Positions 26,330 to 33,079 of a stretch of 64,000 nt of DNA are shown here, piece after piece. A program made the translations under genes and the position numbers. The DNA comes from JBDRKE01 sp043814315 (GTDB lineage: Bacteria > Omnitrophota > Gorgyraeia > Gygaellales > Profunditerraquicolaceae). The DNA is taken from positions 33,338 through 97,337 of the forward strand of contig JBDRKE010000005.1 in assembly GCA_043814315.1 (NCBI GenBank), given 5' to 3'. The notes below the pieces were generated by a model that had not been told where the DNA came from, ran no database searches, and saw nothing but the letters and a program-made list of their open reading frames with translations. How positions within the stretch are numbered: the first letter of the stretch is position 1; the number at the start of each line of letters is the position of its first letter.

Positions 26330-26535
26330 CTTACGTAGTCTTGGAAAAGCTTTTGGACAAGAGTTGTGATTCCATTTATAAGTTGGTGATCCTGGCCTCT
26401 AAGAGGGCCCTTGAGATTGCCGAAGGCCAGCCGAAACTCGTGGAGGCAGCCGCAGCTACCAAGCCCTCGACCATAGCCTTGCAGGAGGTTGCTGAGGAGA
26501 AGATCAAGTGCAAAAAAATAAAACCGAAAGATTAG
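26326..26535 (+). CDS. rpoZ: RNA polymerase omega subunit
   Basis: 69 residues. VLEKLLDKSCDSIYKLVILASKRALEI is the typical omega N-terminus, and KPSTIALQEVAEEKI matches its conserved second helix. Assists assembly of beta-prime into RNA polymerase. Overlaps gmk by 4 bases and is followed 4 bases later by coaC. Confidence 0.93.
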   Translation: MTYVVLEKLLDKSCDSIYKLVILASKRALEIAEGQPKLVEAAAATKPSTIALQEVAEEKIKCKKIKPKD

Positions 26536-26539
26536 AGAC

Positions 26540-27079
26540 GTGAAACCAGAGAAAAACATTATCTTGGGGGTGACGGCAAGCATTTCTATTTACAAGGCCT
26601 GCGAGATCGTGCGTCGGTTAAGAGACCAGCCTTTTTCTGTAACGGTGGTTATGACCGAGGAAGCGAAGGAGTTGATCAAGCCTATTGTGTTTCAGGGCCT
26701 TTCGGGTAACCGCGTTTATGACAGCTTATTTGGCGACACGCAGGCCCCGGAGATAGGGCATGTATCCCTGGCAGAAAGGGGAGACTTGATATTAGTGGCG
26801 CCGGCAACCGCCAATATTATTGGCAAGATCTCAGGGGGCATCTGCGACGATTTGTTGACATGCGTTATCAGCGCCACGCGGGCTCCGGTCGTGATTTGTC
26901 CGGCGATGAATGAGAATATGTATAGGAACAAAATCGTTCAGGAGAACATCAAGAAGCTCAAGAGCCATGGGTATAAATTCGTTGAGCCGATCAAGGGAAG
27001 GCTGGCTTGCGGAAAGTTCGGCATCGGCTGCTTGGCCGAGGTGGAGACGATAGTTAAAGAGGTCAAACGAATTATTTGA
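26540..27079 (+). CDS. coaC: Phosphopantothenoylcysteine decarboxylase (CoaC domain only)
   Basis: 179 residues with a GTG start. The flavoprotein fold is clear: GVTASISIYKACEIVRRL, the HVSLAERGDLILVAPATANIIGK block with the catalytic His, and PAMNENMY with the substrate-binding Asn. The C-terminal ACGKFGIGCLAE ends the HFCD domain. In most bacteria this is fused to phosphopantothenate-cysteine ligase (CoaBC); the CoaB half is absent here and not encoded nearby, so CoaB must be elsewhere or be replaced. Confidence 0.92.
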   Translation: MKPEKNIILGVTASISIYKACEIVRRLRDQPFSVTVVMTEEAKELIKPIVFQGLSGNRVYDSLFGDTQAPEIGHVSLAERGDLILVAPATANIIGKISGGICDDLLTCVISATRAPVVICPAMNENMYRNKIVQENIKKLKSHGYKFVEPIKGRLACGKFGIGCLAEVETIVKEVKRII

Positions 27080-27136
27080 TGCCTCGGCTTCGCATGAGTA
27101 TTAATGATGAGGGTAATCGAACCATAGATTAATTAT

Positions 27137-27209
27137 GGCGTGGTACCCAAGTGGTCAAGGGAGTTGTCTGCAAAACAACTATTCACCGGTTCGAGTCCGG
27201 TCCACGCCT
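27137..27209 (+). tRNA. tRNA-Cys (anticodon GCA)
   Basis: 73 nt. Acceptor GGCGTGG/CCACGCC, anticodon stem GTTGT/ACAAC with loop CTGCAAA, T-loop TTCGAGT. CCA is not encoded. First of three tRNAs in this cluster. Confidence 0.95.
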
Positions 27210-27341
27210 TAAATTTTGCGTAGCAAAATTTACTCCTCGCGATACATCAAGTTTTTATTTAGGTTTGAGCGAGGAGCTAAGAATGCGCAGCACCGCGCAG
27301 CGCGCGGTGTAATTCGCTGACAAGAAATAGCGGGCGAATTA
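27210..27341. repeat. Inter-tRNA hairpin repeats
   Basis: Begins with AAATTTTGCGTAGCAAAATTT (hairpin), then a CTCCTCGC...GCGAGGAG pair and a GC-rich CACCGCGCAGCGCGCGGTG stem, and ends with a 31-base unit (about 27311-27341) that folds AATTCGC with GCGAATT. A close copy of that last unit lies at about 28299-28329. Confidence 0.55.
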
Positions 27342-27424
27342 GGGCAAGTGGTGGAATGGCTTACACGATGGACTTAAAATCCATTGGCCGCAAGGTCGTG
27401 AGGGTTCGACTCCCTCCTTGCCCA
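27342..27424 (+). tRNA. tRNA-Leu (anticodon TAA)
   Basis: 83 nt with the long variable arm of leucine tRNAs (GGCCGCAAGGTC). Acceptor GGGCAAG/CTTGCCC, anticodon stem TGGA/TCCA with loop CTTAAAA, T-loop TTCGACT. Confidence 0.95.
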
Positions 27425-27501
27425 TGAAATTTTGCAAGGCAAAATTTCATCCCGAGCAGCGACAGGGAAACATATAGGCTGCGAGGGATTACCTTTTTTG
27501 C
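27425..27501. repeat. Post-tRNA hairpin
   Basis: TGAAATTTTGCAAGGCAAAATTTCA at the 3' end of tRNA-Leu forms a near-perfect hairpin like the one after tRNA-Cys, followed by CCCGAGCAGCGACAGGG. Confidence 0.5.
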
Positions 27502-27579
27502 GGGCGCTTAGCTCAGTTGGTTTAGAGCGTTTCCTTGACATGGAAAAGGCCACGGGTTCGAATCCTGTAGCGCCCACCA
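27502..27579 (+). tRNA. tRNA-Val (anticodon GAC), CCA encoded
   Basis: 78 nt including an encoded CCA. Acceptor GGGCGCT/AGCGCCC, anticodon loop TTGACAT, T-loop TTCGAAT. The only tRNA of the cluster with encoded CCA; the next gene starts 8 bases later. Confidence 0.95.
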
Positions 27580-27587
27580 TATTAAAA

Positions 27588-28187
27588 ATGTTAAAGAAAA
27601 AGCTACTGCAGAAACTGTATTACGATAAAAAACTTTCTATGTGGGATATCGCAAGAGTTATTTCAGTGACCCCTCCGACTGTTATATATTGGATGAAAAA
27701 GCATGGTTTAAAAAGACGCTCAAATAGCGAATGCGCTTATGTAAAGCAAAATCCAAACGGAGACCCATTTAGGATCAAAATTAAATTAACAAAAAATGAT
27801 AAAGAACTTTTATTATGTGGCTTTATGTTGTATTGGGCAGAAGGAAGCAGGAAAAATAAACATACGATACAAATGGCTAATTTAGACCACAGGCTAATTT
27901 CGTTATTTATAAAATTTTTAAAGAGAATCTGCAGAGTTAAAGAAGAAAAGGTTTGCCTTAACATACAACTTTATAGAAGATTTGATAAAGAAATCACTAG
28001 GAATTACTGGTCAAGAATCTTAAAAGTTCCAAGGCGGTTTATCTCAGTCAACATACATTCTGATACAAGAAGCAAGCCTAACAGTCAATGGTCGAAATAT
28101 GGTATTGCCAGAATAGAAATTCGCAATGTGAAATTGAAACGGTGGATCGATAGTGCATTAGAGAACTATTTAGCTAAATGGGTTTAA
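27588..28187 (+). CDS. Helix-turn-helix + LAGLIDADG-like homing endonuclease
   Basis: 199 residues from ATG 27588; a longer frame through the tRNA is rejected. Residues 12-40 (LSMWDIARVISVTPPTVIYW) form a helix-turn-helix. Residues near 77-90 hold LCGFMLYWAEGSRKNKH, a LAGLIDADG-like motif (GFMLYWAEG), followed by NLDHRLISLFIKFLKRI as in that fold. It sits directly after tRNA-Val and is followed by a tRNA 3'-end fragment. A homing or mobile function is inferred. Confidence 0.7.
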   Translation: MLKKKLLQKLYYDKKLSMWDIARVISVTPPTVIYWMKKHGLKRRSNSECAYVKQNPNGDPFRIKIKLTKNDKELLLCGFMLYWAEGSRKNKHTIQMANLDHRLISLFIKFLKRICRVKEEKVCLNIQLYRRFDKEITRNYWSRILKVPRRFISVNIHSDTRSKPNSQWSKYGIARIEIRNVKLKRWIDSALENYLAKWV

Positions 28188-28189
28188 GA

Positions 28190-28214
28190 GGTCCGAATCC
28201 TCTTGGGCCCACCA
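28190..28214 (+). pseudogene. tRNA 3'-end fragment
   Basis: GGTCCGAATCCTCTTGGGCC followed by CACCA resembles a T-arm, acceptor strand and CCA. It matches the tRNA-Val 3' end (27555-27579) at 21 of 25 positions by my count. No 5' half is present. It is either a displaced attachment-site copy or the relic of another tRNA. Confidence 0.6.
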
Positions 28215-28373
28215 CCATTTGAATTTTTCTTGTCGAAAAATTCAAATGGCACTCAAGCGAGCGTAGCGAGGCAGTCCTGTGGCTTTCGGCCTTAGGATAA
28301 TTCGCCGATAAGAAATAGAGGACGAATTAACAAGCCGAGCAGCGAGCGGAGTGCCTAAGAAACAAATTACACG
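28215..28373. repeat. Repeat-rich spacer before thrS
   Basis: CCATTTGAATTTTT pairs with AAAAATTCAAATGG at about 28216-28250. Then come CGAGCGTAGCGAGGCAG and CGAGCAGCGAGCGGAGTGCC units and a copy (about 28299-28329) of the 31-base unit seen at 27311-27341. No gene. Confidence 0.5.
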
Positions 28374-30092
28374 ATGGACTTAGATACTTTAAGACATTCC
28401 TGTTCACATATTATGGCTCAGGCCGTAAAAGAGTTATGGCCACAAGTCAAATTAGGCATCGGCCCGTCCATCGAAGATGGTTTTTACTACGACTTTGACA
28501 AAAAAGAGCCGTTTAGTGACGAGGATCTGGGGTGCATTGAACAGAAGATGCGCGAGATCATTGCGAAGAACGAACCGTTTGTCAGGGAGGAACTGGATAA
28601 AGATAAGGCGAGCGTACTTTTTACGAAGCTAGGGGAGAGCTTTAAGTTAGAGTTGCTCCGGGATATCCCCGAAAATAAAGTTTCCATCTATAAAACCGGA
28701 GACCCTTTTCTGGATTTGTGCCGCGGCCCGCACGTCAAATCAACGGGCGACATCAAGGCCTTTAAGTTGCTCTCCGTGGCCGGCGCCTATTGGCACGGAA
28801 TCGAAACCAACCCTATGCTCCAAAGGATTTACGGAACCTGTTTTTCCACCCAAAAAGAATTAGATGAGTATTTAAAGAATTTAGAGGAAGCCAAAAAACG
28901 CGACCACAGAAAATTGGGGCCCGGCTTGGAATTCTTTGATATTTATTACGAAGAGGCAGGGGCGGGCCTAGTCTTTTACCATCCTAAAGGAGCGCTGCTG
29001 CGCACCCTGATAGAGAATTACGAAAAAGAAGAGCATTTAAAGCGCGGTTATCAGCTTGTCATCACCCCGCATATCATGCAGGCGGACCTTTGGAAAACCT
29101 CCGGGCATTATGATTACTACAGAGAGAATATGTACACCCTAAAAATAGAGAACAGGGAATTTGTTCTAAAGCCCATGAACTGTCCGGGCCATATGTTGAT
29201 TTATAAGTCCAAAACAAGAAGTTACAAAGACCTGCCCATACGTTTTTTTGAGTTAGGCACGGTTTACCGCCACGAGAAAGCGGGGGTTTTGCATGGGTTG
29301 TTGCGCGTGCGGGGGTTTACTCAGGATGATGCGCATATATTTTGCCTGCCGGGGCAATTAAAGACAGAGATAAAAGGCATCATAGATTTTGTTTTTGACA
29401 CGATGAGGGTCTTTGGCTTTAAGGACGTGAGCATTGAATTAAGCACGCGCCCGGAAAAATCCATCGGCTCAGACGAAGACTGGGAGCGTGCCACAGCAGC
29501 CCTTGAAGAGGCCCTAAAAGAAAAAGGCCTTCCCTTTGAGATTAATGCCGCAGAAGGCGCTTTCTACGGCCCGAAAATCGATATCAAATTAAAAGACGCC
29601 CTCAAAAGAAAATGGCAGTGCGCCACCATCCAATGCGATTTTGCGCTTCCCAAAAGATTTGATCTGGCCTATGTGGATGCCGAAGGCAAAGAGCAGCAGC
29701 CGATCATGCTGCATAGGGTTTTATTGGGCAGCCTCGAACGTTTTATCGGCGCCCTGTTAGAGCATTATAACGCCGAATTGCCTTTATGGCTGGCGCCGAC
29801 GCAGGCGTTAGTGATCCCCATCAAGGATTCAAGTTTTGCCTATGGCCAAAAAATTAAGGAGGCCCTGGAGGCTCATTCCATCCGCGTTGATTTGGACAGC
29901 CGTAGCGAGACATTAGACAAAAGGATACGCAGCGCCGAGCTCAAAAAAATCCCTTATTGTTTGGTTGTAGGAGAACGAGAAGCAAAATCGCAGAGTGTTT
30001 CCGTAAGGAAAAAAGGGAAAGGCGATCTGGGGAGCATGGCCTTAGATGAGTTTATAAAGAGGATAAAAGAGGAGATAGATAACAAAAAATAA
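28374..30092 (+). CDS. thrS: Threonyl-tRNA synthetase, TGS-less
   Basis: 572 residues. The editing domain begins at once (LRHSCSHIMAQAV with the HxxxH motif), followed by LCRGPHVKSTGDI, then class II motif 1/2 (NCPGHMLIYK, RFFELGTVYRHEKAGVLHGL, VRGFTQDDAH) and the anticodon-binding domain at the end. The N-terminal TGS domain (about 60 residues) of E. coli ThrS is absent, and the upstream DNA is repeat sequence, so this is not a misplaced start. It leads into the infC-rpmI-rplT cluster, a conserved arrangement. Confidence 0.96.
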   Translation: MDLDTLRHSCSHIMAQAVKELWPQVKLGIGPSIEDGFYYDFDKKEPFSDEDLGCIEQKMREIIAKNEPFVREELDKDKASVLFTKLGESFKLELLRDIPENKVSIYKTGDPFLDLCRGPHVKSTGDIKAFKLLSVAGAYWHGIETNPMLQRIYGTCFSTQKELDEYLKNLEEAKKRDHRKLGPGLEFFDIYYEEAGAGLVFYHPKGALLRTLIENYEKEEHLKRGYQLVITPHIMQADLWKTSGHYDYYRENMYTLKIENREFVLKPMNCPGHMLIYKSKTRSYKDLPIRFFELGTVYRHEKAGVLHGLLRVRGFTQDDAHIFCLPGQLKTEIKGIIDFVFDTMRVFGFKDVSIELSTRPEKSIGSDEDWERATAALEEALKEKGLPFEINAAEGAFYGPKIDIKLKDALKRKWQCATIQCDFALPKRFDLAYVDAEGKEQQPIMLHRVLLGSLERFIGALLEHYNAELPLWLAPTQALVIPIKDSSFAYGQKIKEALEAHSIRVDLDSRSETLDKRIRSAELKKIPYCLVVGEREAKSQSVSVRKKGKGDLGSMALDEFIKRIKEEIDNKK

Positions 30093-30277
30093 AAAAACGA
30101 CATGAGAAATCCCAATTTCCAAATAAATTCCAAATCCCAAATCTCAATGTTCGAAACTTGCATGTTTGGAATTTGGAAAATTGGAATTTGATGCTTGCCC
30201 CGTTAAAAATCTTCGATTTTTATACGGGGCTTGGAGCTTGGAATTTAAAGGGTCGTAAAACTTATTAGCCAAGGGAG
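30093..30277. repeat. Family A palindrome and second hairpin between thrS and infC
   Basis: AAATCCCAATTTCCAAATAA-type units at about 30105-30145 face TTTGGAATTTGGAAAATTGG at about 30163-30182. A separate GCCCCGT...ACGGGGC hairpin lies at about 30197-30229. The infC ribosome site (AAGGGAGGTG) closes the region. Confidence 0.6.
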
Positions 30278-30286
30278 GTGGTTCAT

Positions 30287-30793
30287 ATAAAAAAGTTTAT
30301 TCGTATTAACGAACGTATCCGCGTGCCGCAGGTGCGGCTTATTGGTCCGGACAGCAGCCAGCTGGGTATTATGTCCACGGCAAGGGCCCAGGAGCTAGCC
30401 GATCAATACGAATTGGACTTAGTGGAGGTGGCGCCCAGCGCTAACCCCCCTGTTTGCCGCATCATCGATTTTAGTAAATTTAAATATGACCAGGAAAAGA
30501 AGGAGCGCGAGGCCAAAAAGCATCAGAAACAGGGAAAATTCAAAGAGATCCGCCTTAAACCCAACATTGACGACCATGACTTTGATACAAAAGTCAAGCA
30601 GGTCATTGCCTTCTTGAAGAAAAAAGACAAAGTTAAAATAAACCTTTTTTTTAGGGGCAGGCAAATGGAGCACGTGGACCTGGGAAGAAAGATCCTGGAC
30701 AAATTTATCATAGACACTCAGAATGACGGTCAGGTAGAAAAAAAGCCGGCCATGGAAGGGCGCGTCATGTCTTTTGTGATTGCTCCTAAATAA
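30287..30793 (+). CDS. infC: Translation initiation factor IF-3 (probable ATA start)
   Basis: 168 residues if it starts at ATA 30287-30289. The ribosome site AAGGGAGGTG (30271-30280) lies six bases before it; the upstream GTG at 30278 is inside that site and cannot be the normal start. IF3 genes are known for non-standard ATT/ATA/ATC starts that allow self-control by the protein. The N domain has RINERIRVPQVRLIG and PPVCRIIDFSKFKY, the C domain KEIRLKPNIDDHDF and FRGRQM. Binds 30S and proofreads start codons. Confidence 0.95.
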   Translation: MKKFIRINERIRVPQVRLIGPDSSQLGIMSTARAQELADQYELDLVEVAPSANPPVCRIIDFSKFKYDQEKKEREAKKHQKQGKFKEIRLKPNIDDHDFDTKVKQVIAFLKKKDKVKINLFFRGRQMEHVDLGRKILDKFIIDTQNDGQVEKKPAMEGRVMSFVIAPK

Positions 30794-30839
30794 AATTCAT
30801 TGATAGATAAAAAGCCTATTTATTAACAGCGGAGCCCAG

Positions 30840-31040
30840 ATGCCTAAATTAAAAAACAAAAAGGGAGTTTCGAAAAGATTTAAGTTGACGAAAAAAGGCA
30901 AGGTCAAGTATTTTACCGGTGGCAAGAGTCATCTTTTGTCCAGCAAGACACGCAAGAGATTAAGGGGCATGAGAAAATCCAAGACGCTTGGCCCGGGGAA
31001 GGAGACCAAATACATTAAAAGAATGTTGCCTTACGGTTAA
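30840..31040 (+). CDS. rpmI: 50S ribosomal protein L35
   Basis: 66 residues. PKLKNKKGVSKRFKLTKKGK and SHLLSSKTRKRLRGMRKS are diagnostic. Part of infC-rpmI-rplT, 46 bases after infC. Confidence 0.97.
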   Translation: MPKLKNKKGVSKRFKLTKKGKVKYFTGGKSHLLSSKTRKRLRGMRKSKTLGPGKETKYIKRMLPYG

Positions 31041-31141
31041 AAGTTTACCCCGCAGCTGTGCACGGGTGCGGGGTTTGCAGCATCATGCGGGTAACGGTAA
31101 ATAGTCAGCGGTGAACCTCGAACGACGAAGGAGTAAATGTT
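31041..31141 (+). promoter_or_regulatory. rpmI-rplT spacer, possible L20 leader
   Basis: 101 bases with CCCCGCAGCTGTGCACGGGTGCGGGGTT-like pairing (CCCCGCA/TGCGGGG at about 31048-31073). L20 often represses its own operon by binding mRNA, so a regulatory hairpin is possible, but I cannot match a known class. Confidence 0.35.
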
Positions 31142-31489
31142 ATGGCAAAGATTAAGCATAGTGTAGCCACGCGTAAAAGAAAGAAAAGGACCCTGAAAAA
31201 AGCCAAAGGTTTTTGGGGGGATAGAAGTAAGCAGTACCAACAGGCGCGCCGTGTCCTGATGCACGCCAAGGCGTATGCGTATCGCGATAGGCGCGTGAAA
31301 AAAAGAGAGATGCGCCGGCTTTGGATCGCACGCATCAATGCAGCCTGCCGTGCCGAAGGTTTGACTTACAGCGTTTTTATCAAGGGTCTTAAAAAAGCCA
31401 AAGTCAGCCTGGACAGAAAGGTGCTGGCGGACCTGGCGGTCAGAGACGCAAAGGCGTTTGGAAAGCTGGTAGAAATAGCCAAAGCTTAA
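31142..31489 (+). CDS. rplT: 50S ribosomal protein L20
   Basis: 115 residues. KHSVATRKRKKRTLKKAKGFWGDRS opening and RRLWIARINAACRAEGLTYS are diagnostic, and the end VRDAKAFGKLVEIAK is standard. Assembly protein for the large subunit. Confidence 0.98.
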   Translation: MAKIKHSVATRKRKKRTLKKAKGFWGDRSKQYQQARRVLMHAKAYAYRDRRVKKREMRRLWIARINAACRAEGLTYSVFIKGLKKAKVSLDRKVLADLAVRDAKAFGKLVEIAKA

Positions 31490-31490
31490 T

Positions 31491-31612
31491 TTCAAATGAC
31501 AAAATTCAAAGCACAAAATAAATCCAAAATCCCAAACAAAAACTTTTTTGATTTGAATTTTGTGCTTTGAGCTTATTTTAAATTTTGTGCTTTGTCATTT
31601 GAATTTTCAGAA
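31491..31612. repeat. Family A palindromic repeat, well preserved
   Basis: The left arm has CAAATGACAAAATTCAAAGC then ACAAAATAAATCC. The right arm has TTTGAATTTTGTGCTTTGAG and a second TTTTGTGCTTTGTCATTTGA. It is the clearest long palindrome of this family in the window and separates rplT from trkA. Confidence 0.7.
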
Positions 31613-31621
31613 AGAGCTAAC

Positions 31622-32266
31622 ATGTATATAATCATAGTGGGTTGCGGCAGGGTGGGTTCTGAATTAGCGAAGCTGCTTTCCAACGAAGGGCACAACATCG
31701 TCATTATCGATAGAAGCCAGTCCTCCTTTGACCGCTTGGGCCAGACATTCAACGGCCTGACCATGGTGGGCAATGGCTTTGACCTGGAGTTGCTGCGTCA
31801 GGTAGGCATTGAAAAAGCGGATGCCTTTTGTGCCGTGACAAACGGAGACAATACCAATCTTATCTCGGCCCAGGTTGCCAAAAAAATATTTAAGGTCCCT
31901 AAGGTGCTGGCGCGCGTCTATGATCCCCAGAGGGCCTACATCTATACGTCTTTGGGCCTGGATATTATCAGCGGAACGATCCTTTTTGCGTCGATGCTAA
32001 GAGACAAAATCATCGAAAGCCGCTTTTCCAGTTATCTCATTGAAACCAAGGAATTAGGGGTTATCGAGATAGAGGTCAAACACAACCTCGCCGGCAGGAC
32101 AATTCAAGATATCAATGTTCCTGGAGAATTTTTGGTCGTTGCCATCCGAAGGCCGGATGGCGTGGCTATCCCCGAAGAAAAAACCGCGCTGAAAGAAAAA
32201 GACAAATTGATGGCCGTCGTTAAGGTTGCAAGCCTCGAAAAAATAAGGAAAAGATTTCAATTGTAG
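31622..32266 (+). CDS. trkA: Trk potassium regulatory protein TrkA (first copy)
   Basis: 214 residues from ATG 31622; a frame extension to 31592 would read the palindromic repeat and is rejected. RCK_N with the nucleotide-binding MYIIIVGCGRVGSELAKLL and a second strand acid (VIIDR), then RCK_C from about residue 140 (GVIEIEVKHNLAGRTIQDI). Gates TrkH by NAD(H)/ATP binding. First of two consecutive TrkA-like genes, followed by trkH; a two-gene regulator layout. Confidence 0.92.
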   Translation: MYIIIVGCGRVGSELAKLLSNEGHNIVIIDRSQSSFDRLGQTFNGLTMVGNGFDLELLRQVGIEKADAFCAVTNGDNTNLISAQVAKKIFKVPKVLARVYDPQRAYIYTSLGLDIISGTILFASMLRDKIIESRFSSYLIETKELGVIEIEVKHNLAGRTIQDINVPGEFLVVAIRRPDGVAIPEEKTALKEKDKLMAVVKVASLEKIRKRFQL

Positions 32267-32278
32267 CGAGGAGTGAAA

Positions 32279-32941
32279 ATGCACATTATCGTCGTAGGCG
32301 CTGGCAAGGTGGGTTATTTCTTGGCCAAAAGGCTTTGTCAGAGCAAGCACAGGATAACCATTGTGGAGCGAGATAAGCCTACCTGTGAGCAGATAGCTAA
32401 GGAACTGGAAGCCTTGGTGATGAATGGGGATGGATGCGACCCACGCATCTTGGAAGAGGCAGGCATAGCGCAGGCGGATGTGGTTGCGGCTGTCACCGGT
32501 GATGACGAAGACAACCTGATCGTCTGCCAATTAGCCAAAGAAAGATTCGGTATCCAGCGCACCGTTGGAAGAGTGAACAACCCGGATAACGAACATACCT
32601 TTGCGGAATTAGGGGTGGATGTGCCGGTTGATTCCACCAAAATCATCGCTAAGGTTATCGAAGAAGAGGTGTCTTTCTCGGATTTTGTGAATCTGATGAG
32701 TTTTAAGCGCGGCAAGCTTGCCATCGTTCGCGTGGACTTGCCCAAGGATTCCCCTGCGATCAACAAAGAGGTTAAAGACATCCAGTTGCCCCCTGATTCA
32801 GTTTTGGTTTCCTTGGTAAGAGGGGAAGAGGTTATCGTGCCAAAAGGCAATACCGTCTTAAAGCCCGGTGACGATGTGATTGCCCTGACGCTTGTTGGCA
32901 ATGAACCGCAACTACTCAATTTATTAGTCGGCAAGCTTTAA
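32279..32941 (+). CDS. trkA: Trk potassium regulatory protein TrkA (second copy)
   Basis: 220 residues from ATG 32279 (GAGGAG site five bases before it); a GTG at 32273 is less likely since it overlaps that site. MHIIVVGAGKVGYFLAKRL Rossmann start, GDGCDPRILEEAGI, and an RCK_C domain in the last 80 residues. It differs enough from the upstream TrkA to be a heteromeric partner rather than a recent copy. It is followed by a 40-residue membrane peptide and trkH. Confidence 0.93.
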   Translation: MHIIVVGAGKVGYFLAKRLCQSKHRITIVERDKPTCEQIAKELEALVMNGDGCDPRILEEAGIAQADVVAAVTGDDEDNLIVCQLAKERFGIQRTVGRVNNPDNEHTFAELGVDVPVDSTKIIAKVIEEEVSFSDFVNLMSFKRGKLAIVRVDLPKDSPAINKEVKDIQLPPDSVLVSLVRGEEVIVPKGNTVLKPGDDVIALTLVGNEPQLLNLLVGKL

Positions 32942-32956
32942 AAACACAAAAGGTAA

Positions 32957-33079
32957 ATGCGATTGAAGACAAAATCTTTTATAGATACCGCCCTGGGCAT
33001 AACGACGGAAATCCTTTATGCCCTGGCTATCATGACGCTCGCCCTTTTAGCCAGTTTTTTAATCACGCTTAAAAAATGA
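32957..33079 (+). CDS. 40-residue single-helix membrane peptide in the Trk operon
   Basis: ATG 32957-32959, stop TGA 33077-33079. Basic N-terminus (MRLKTKSF) followed by one long hydrophobic helix (EILYALAIMTLALLASFLI) ending LKK. A GGTAAATG context precedes the start. Its stop overlaps the trkH ATG in ATGA, the coupling seen across this genome, which supports it being real. Small single-helix subunits such as KdpF stabilise other potassium transporters; a similar role here is inference. Confidence 0.7.
   Translation: MRLKTKSFIDTALGITTEILYALAIMTLALLASFLITLKK

Noticed and set aside
27432..27587. Longer frame for the HTH-LAGLIDADG gene running through tRNA-Val
   Set aside because: It would read an intact tRNA; ATG 27588 directly after the tRNA is the natural start.
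27210..28373. CRISPR-like array
   Set aside because: Repeats are palindromic, few and irregularly spaced; no uniform spacers and no cas genes.
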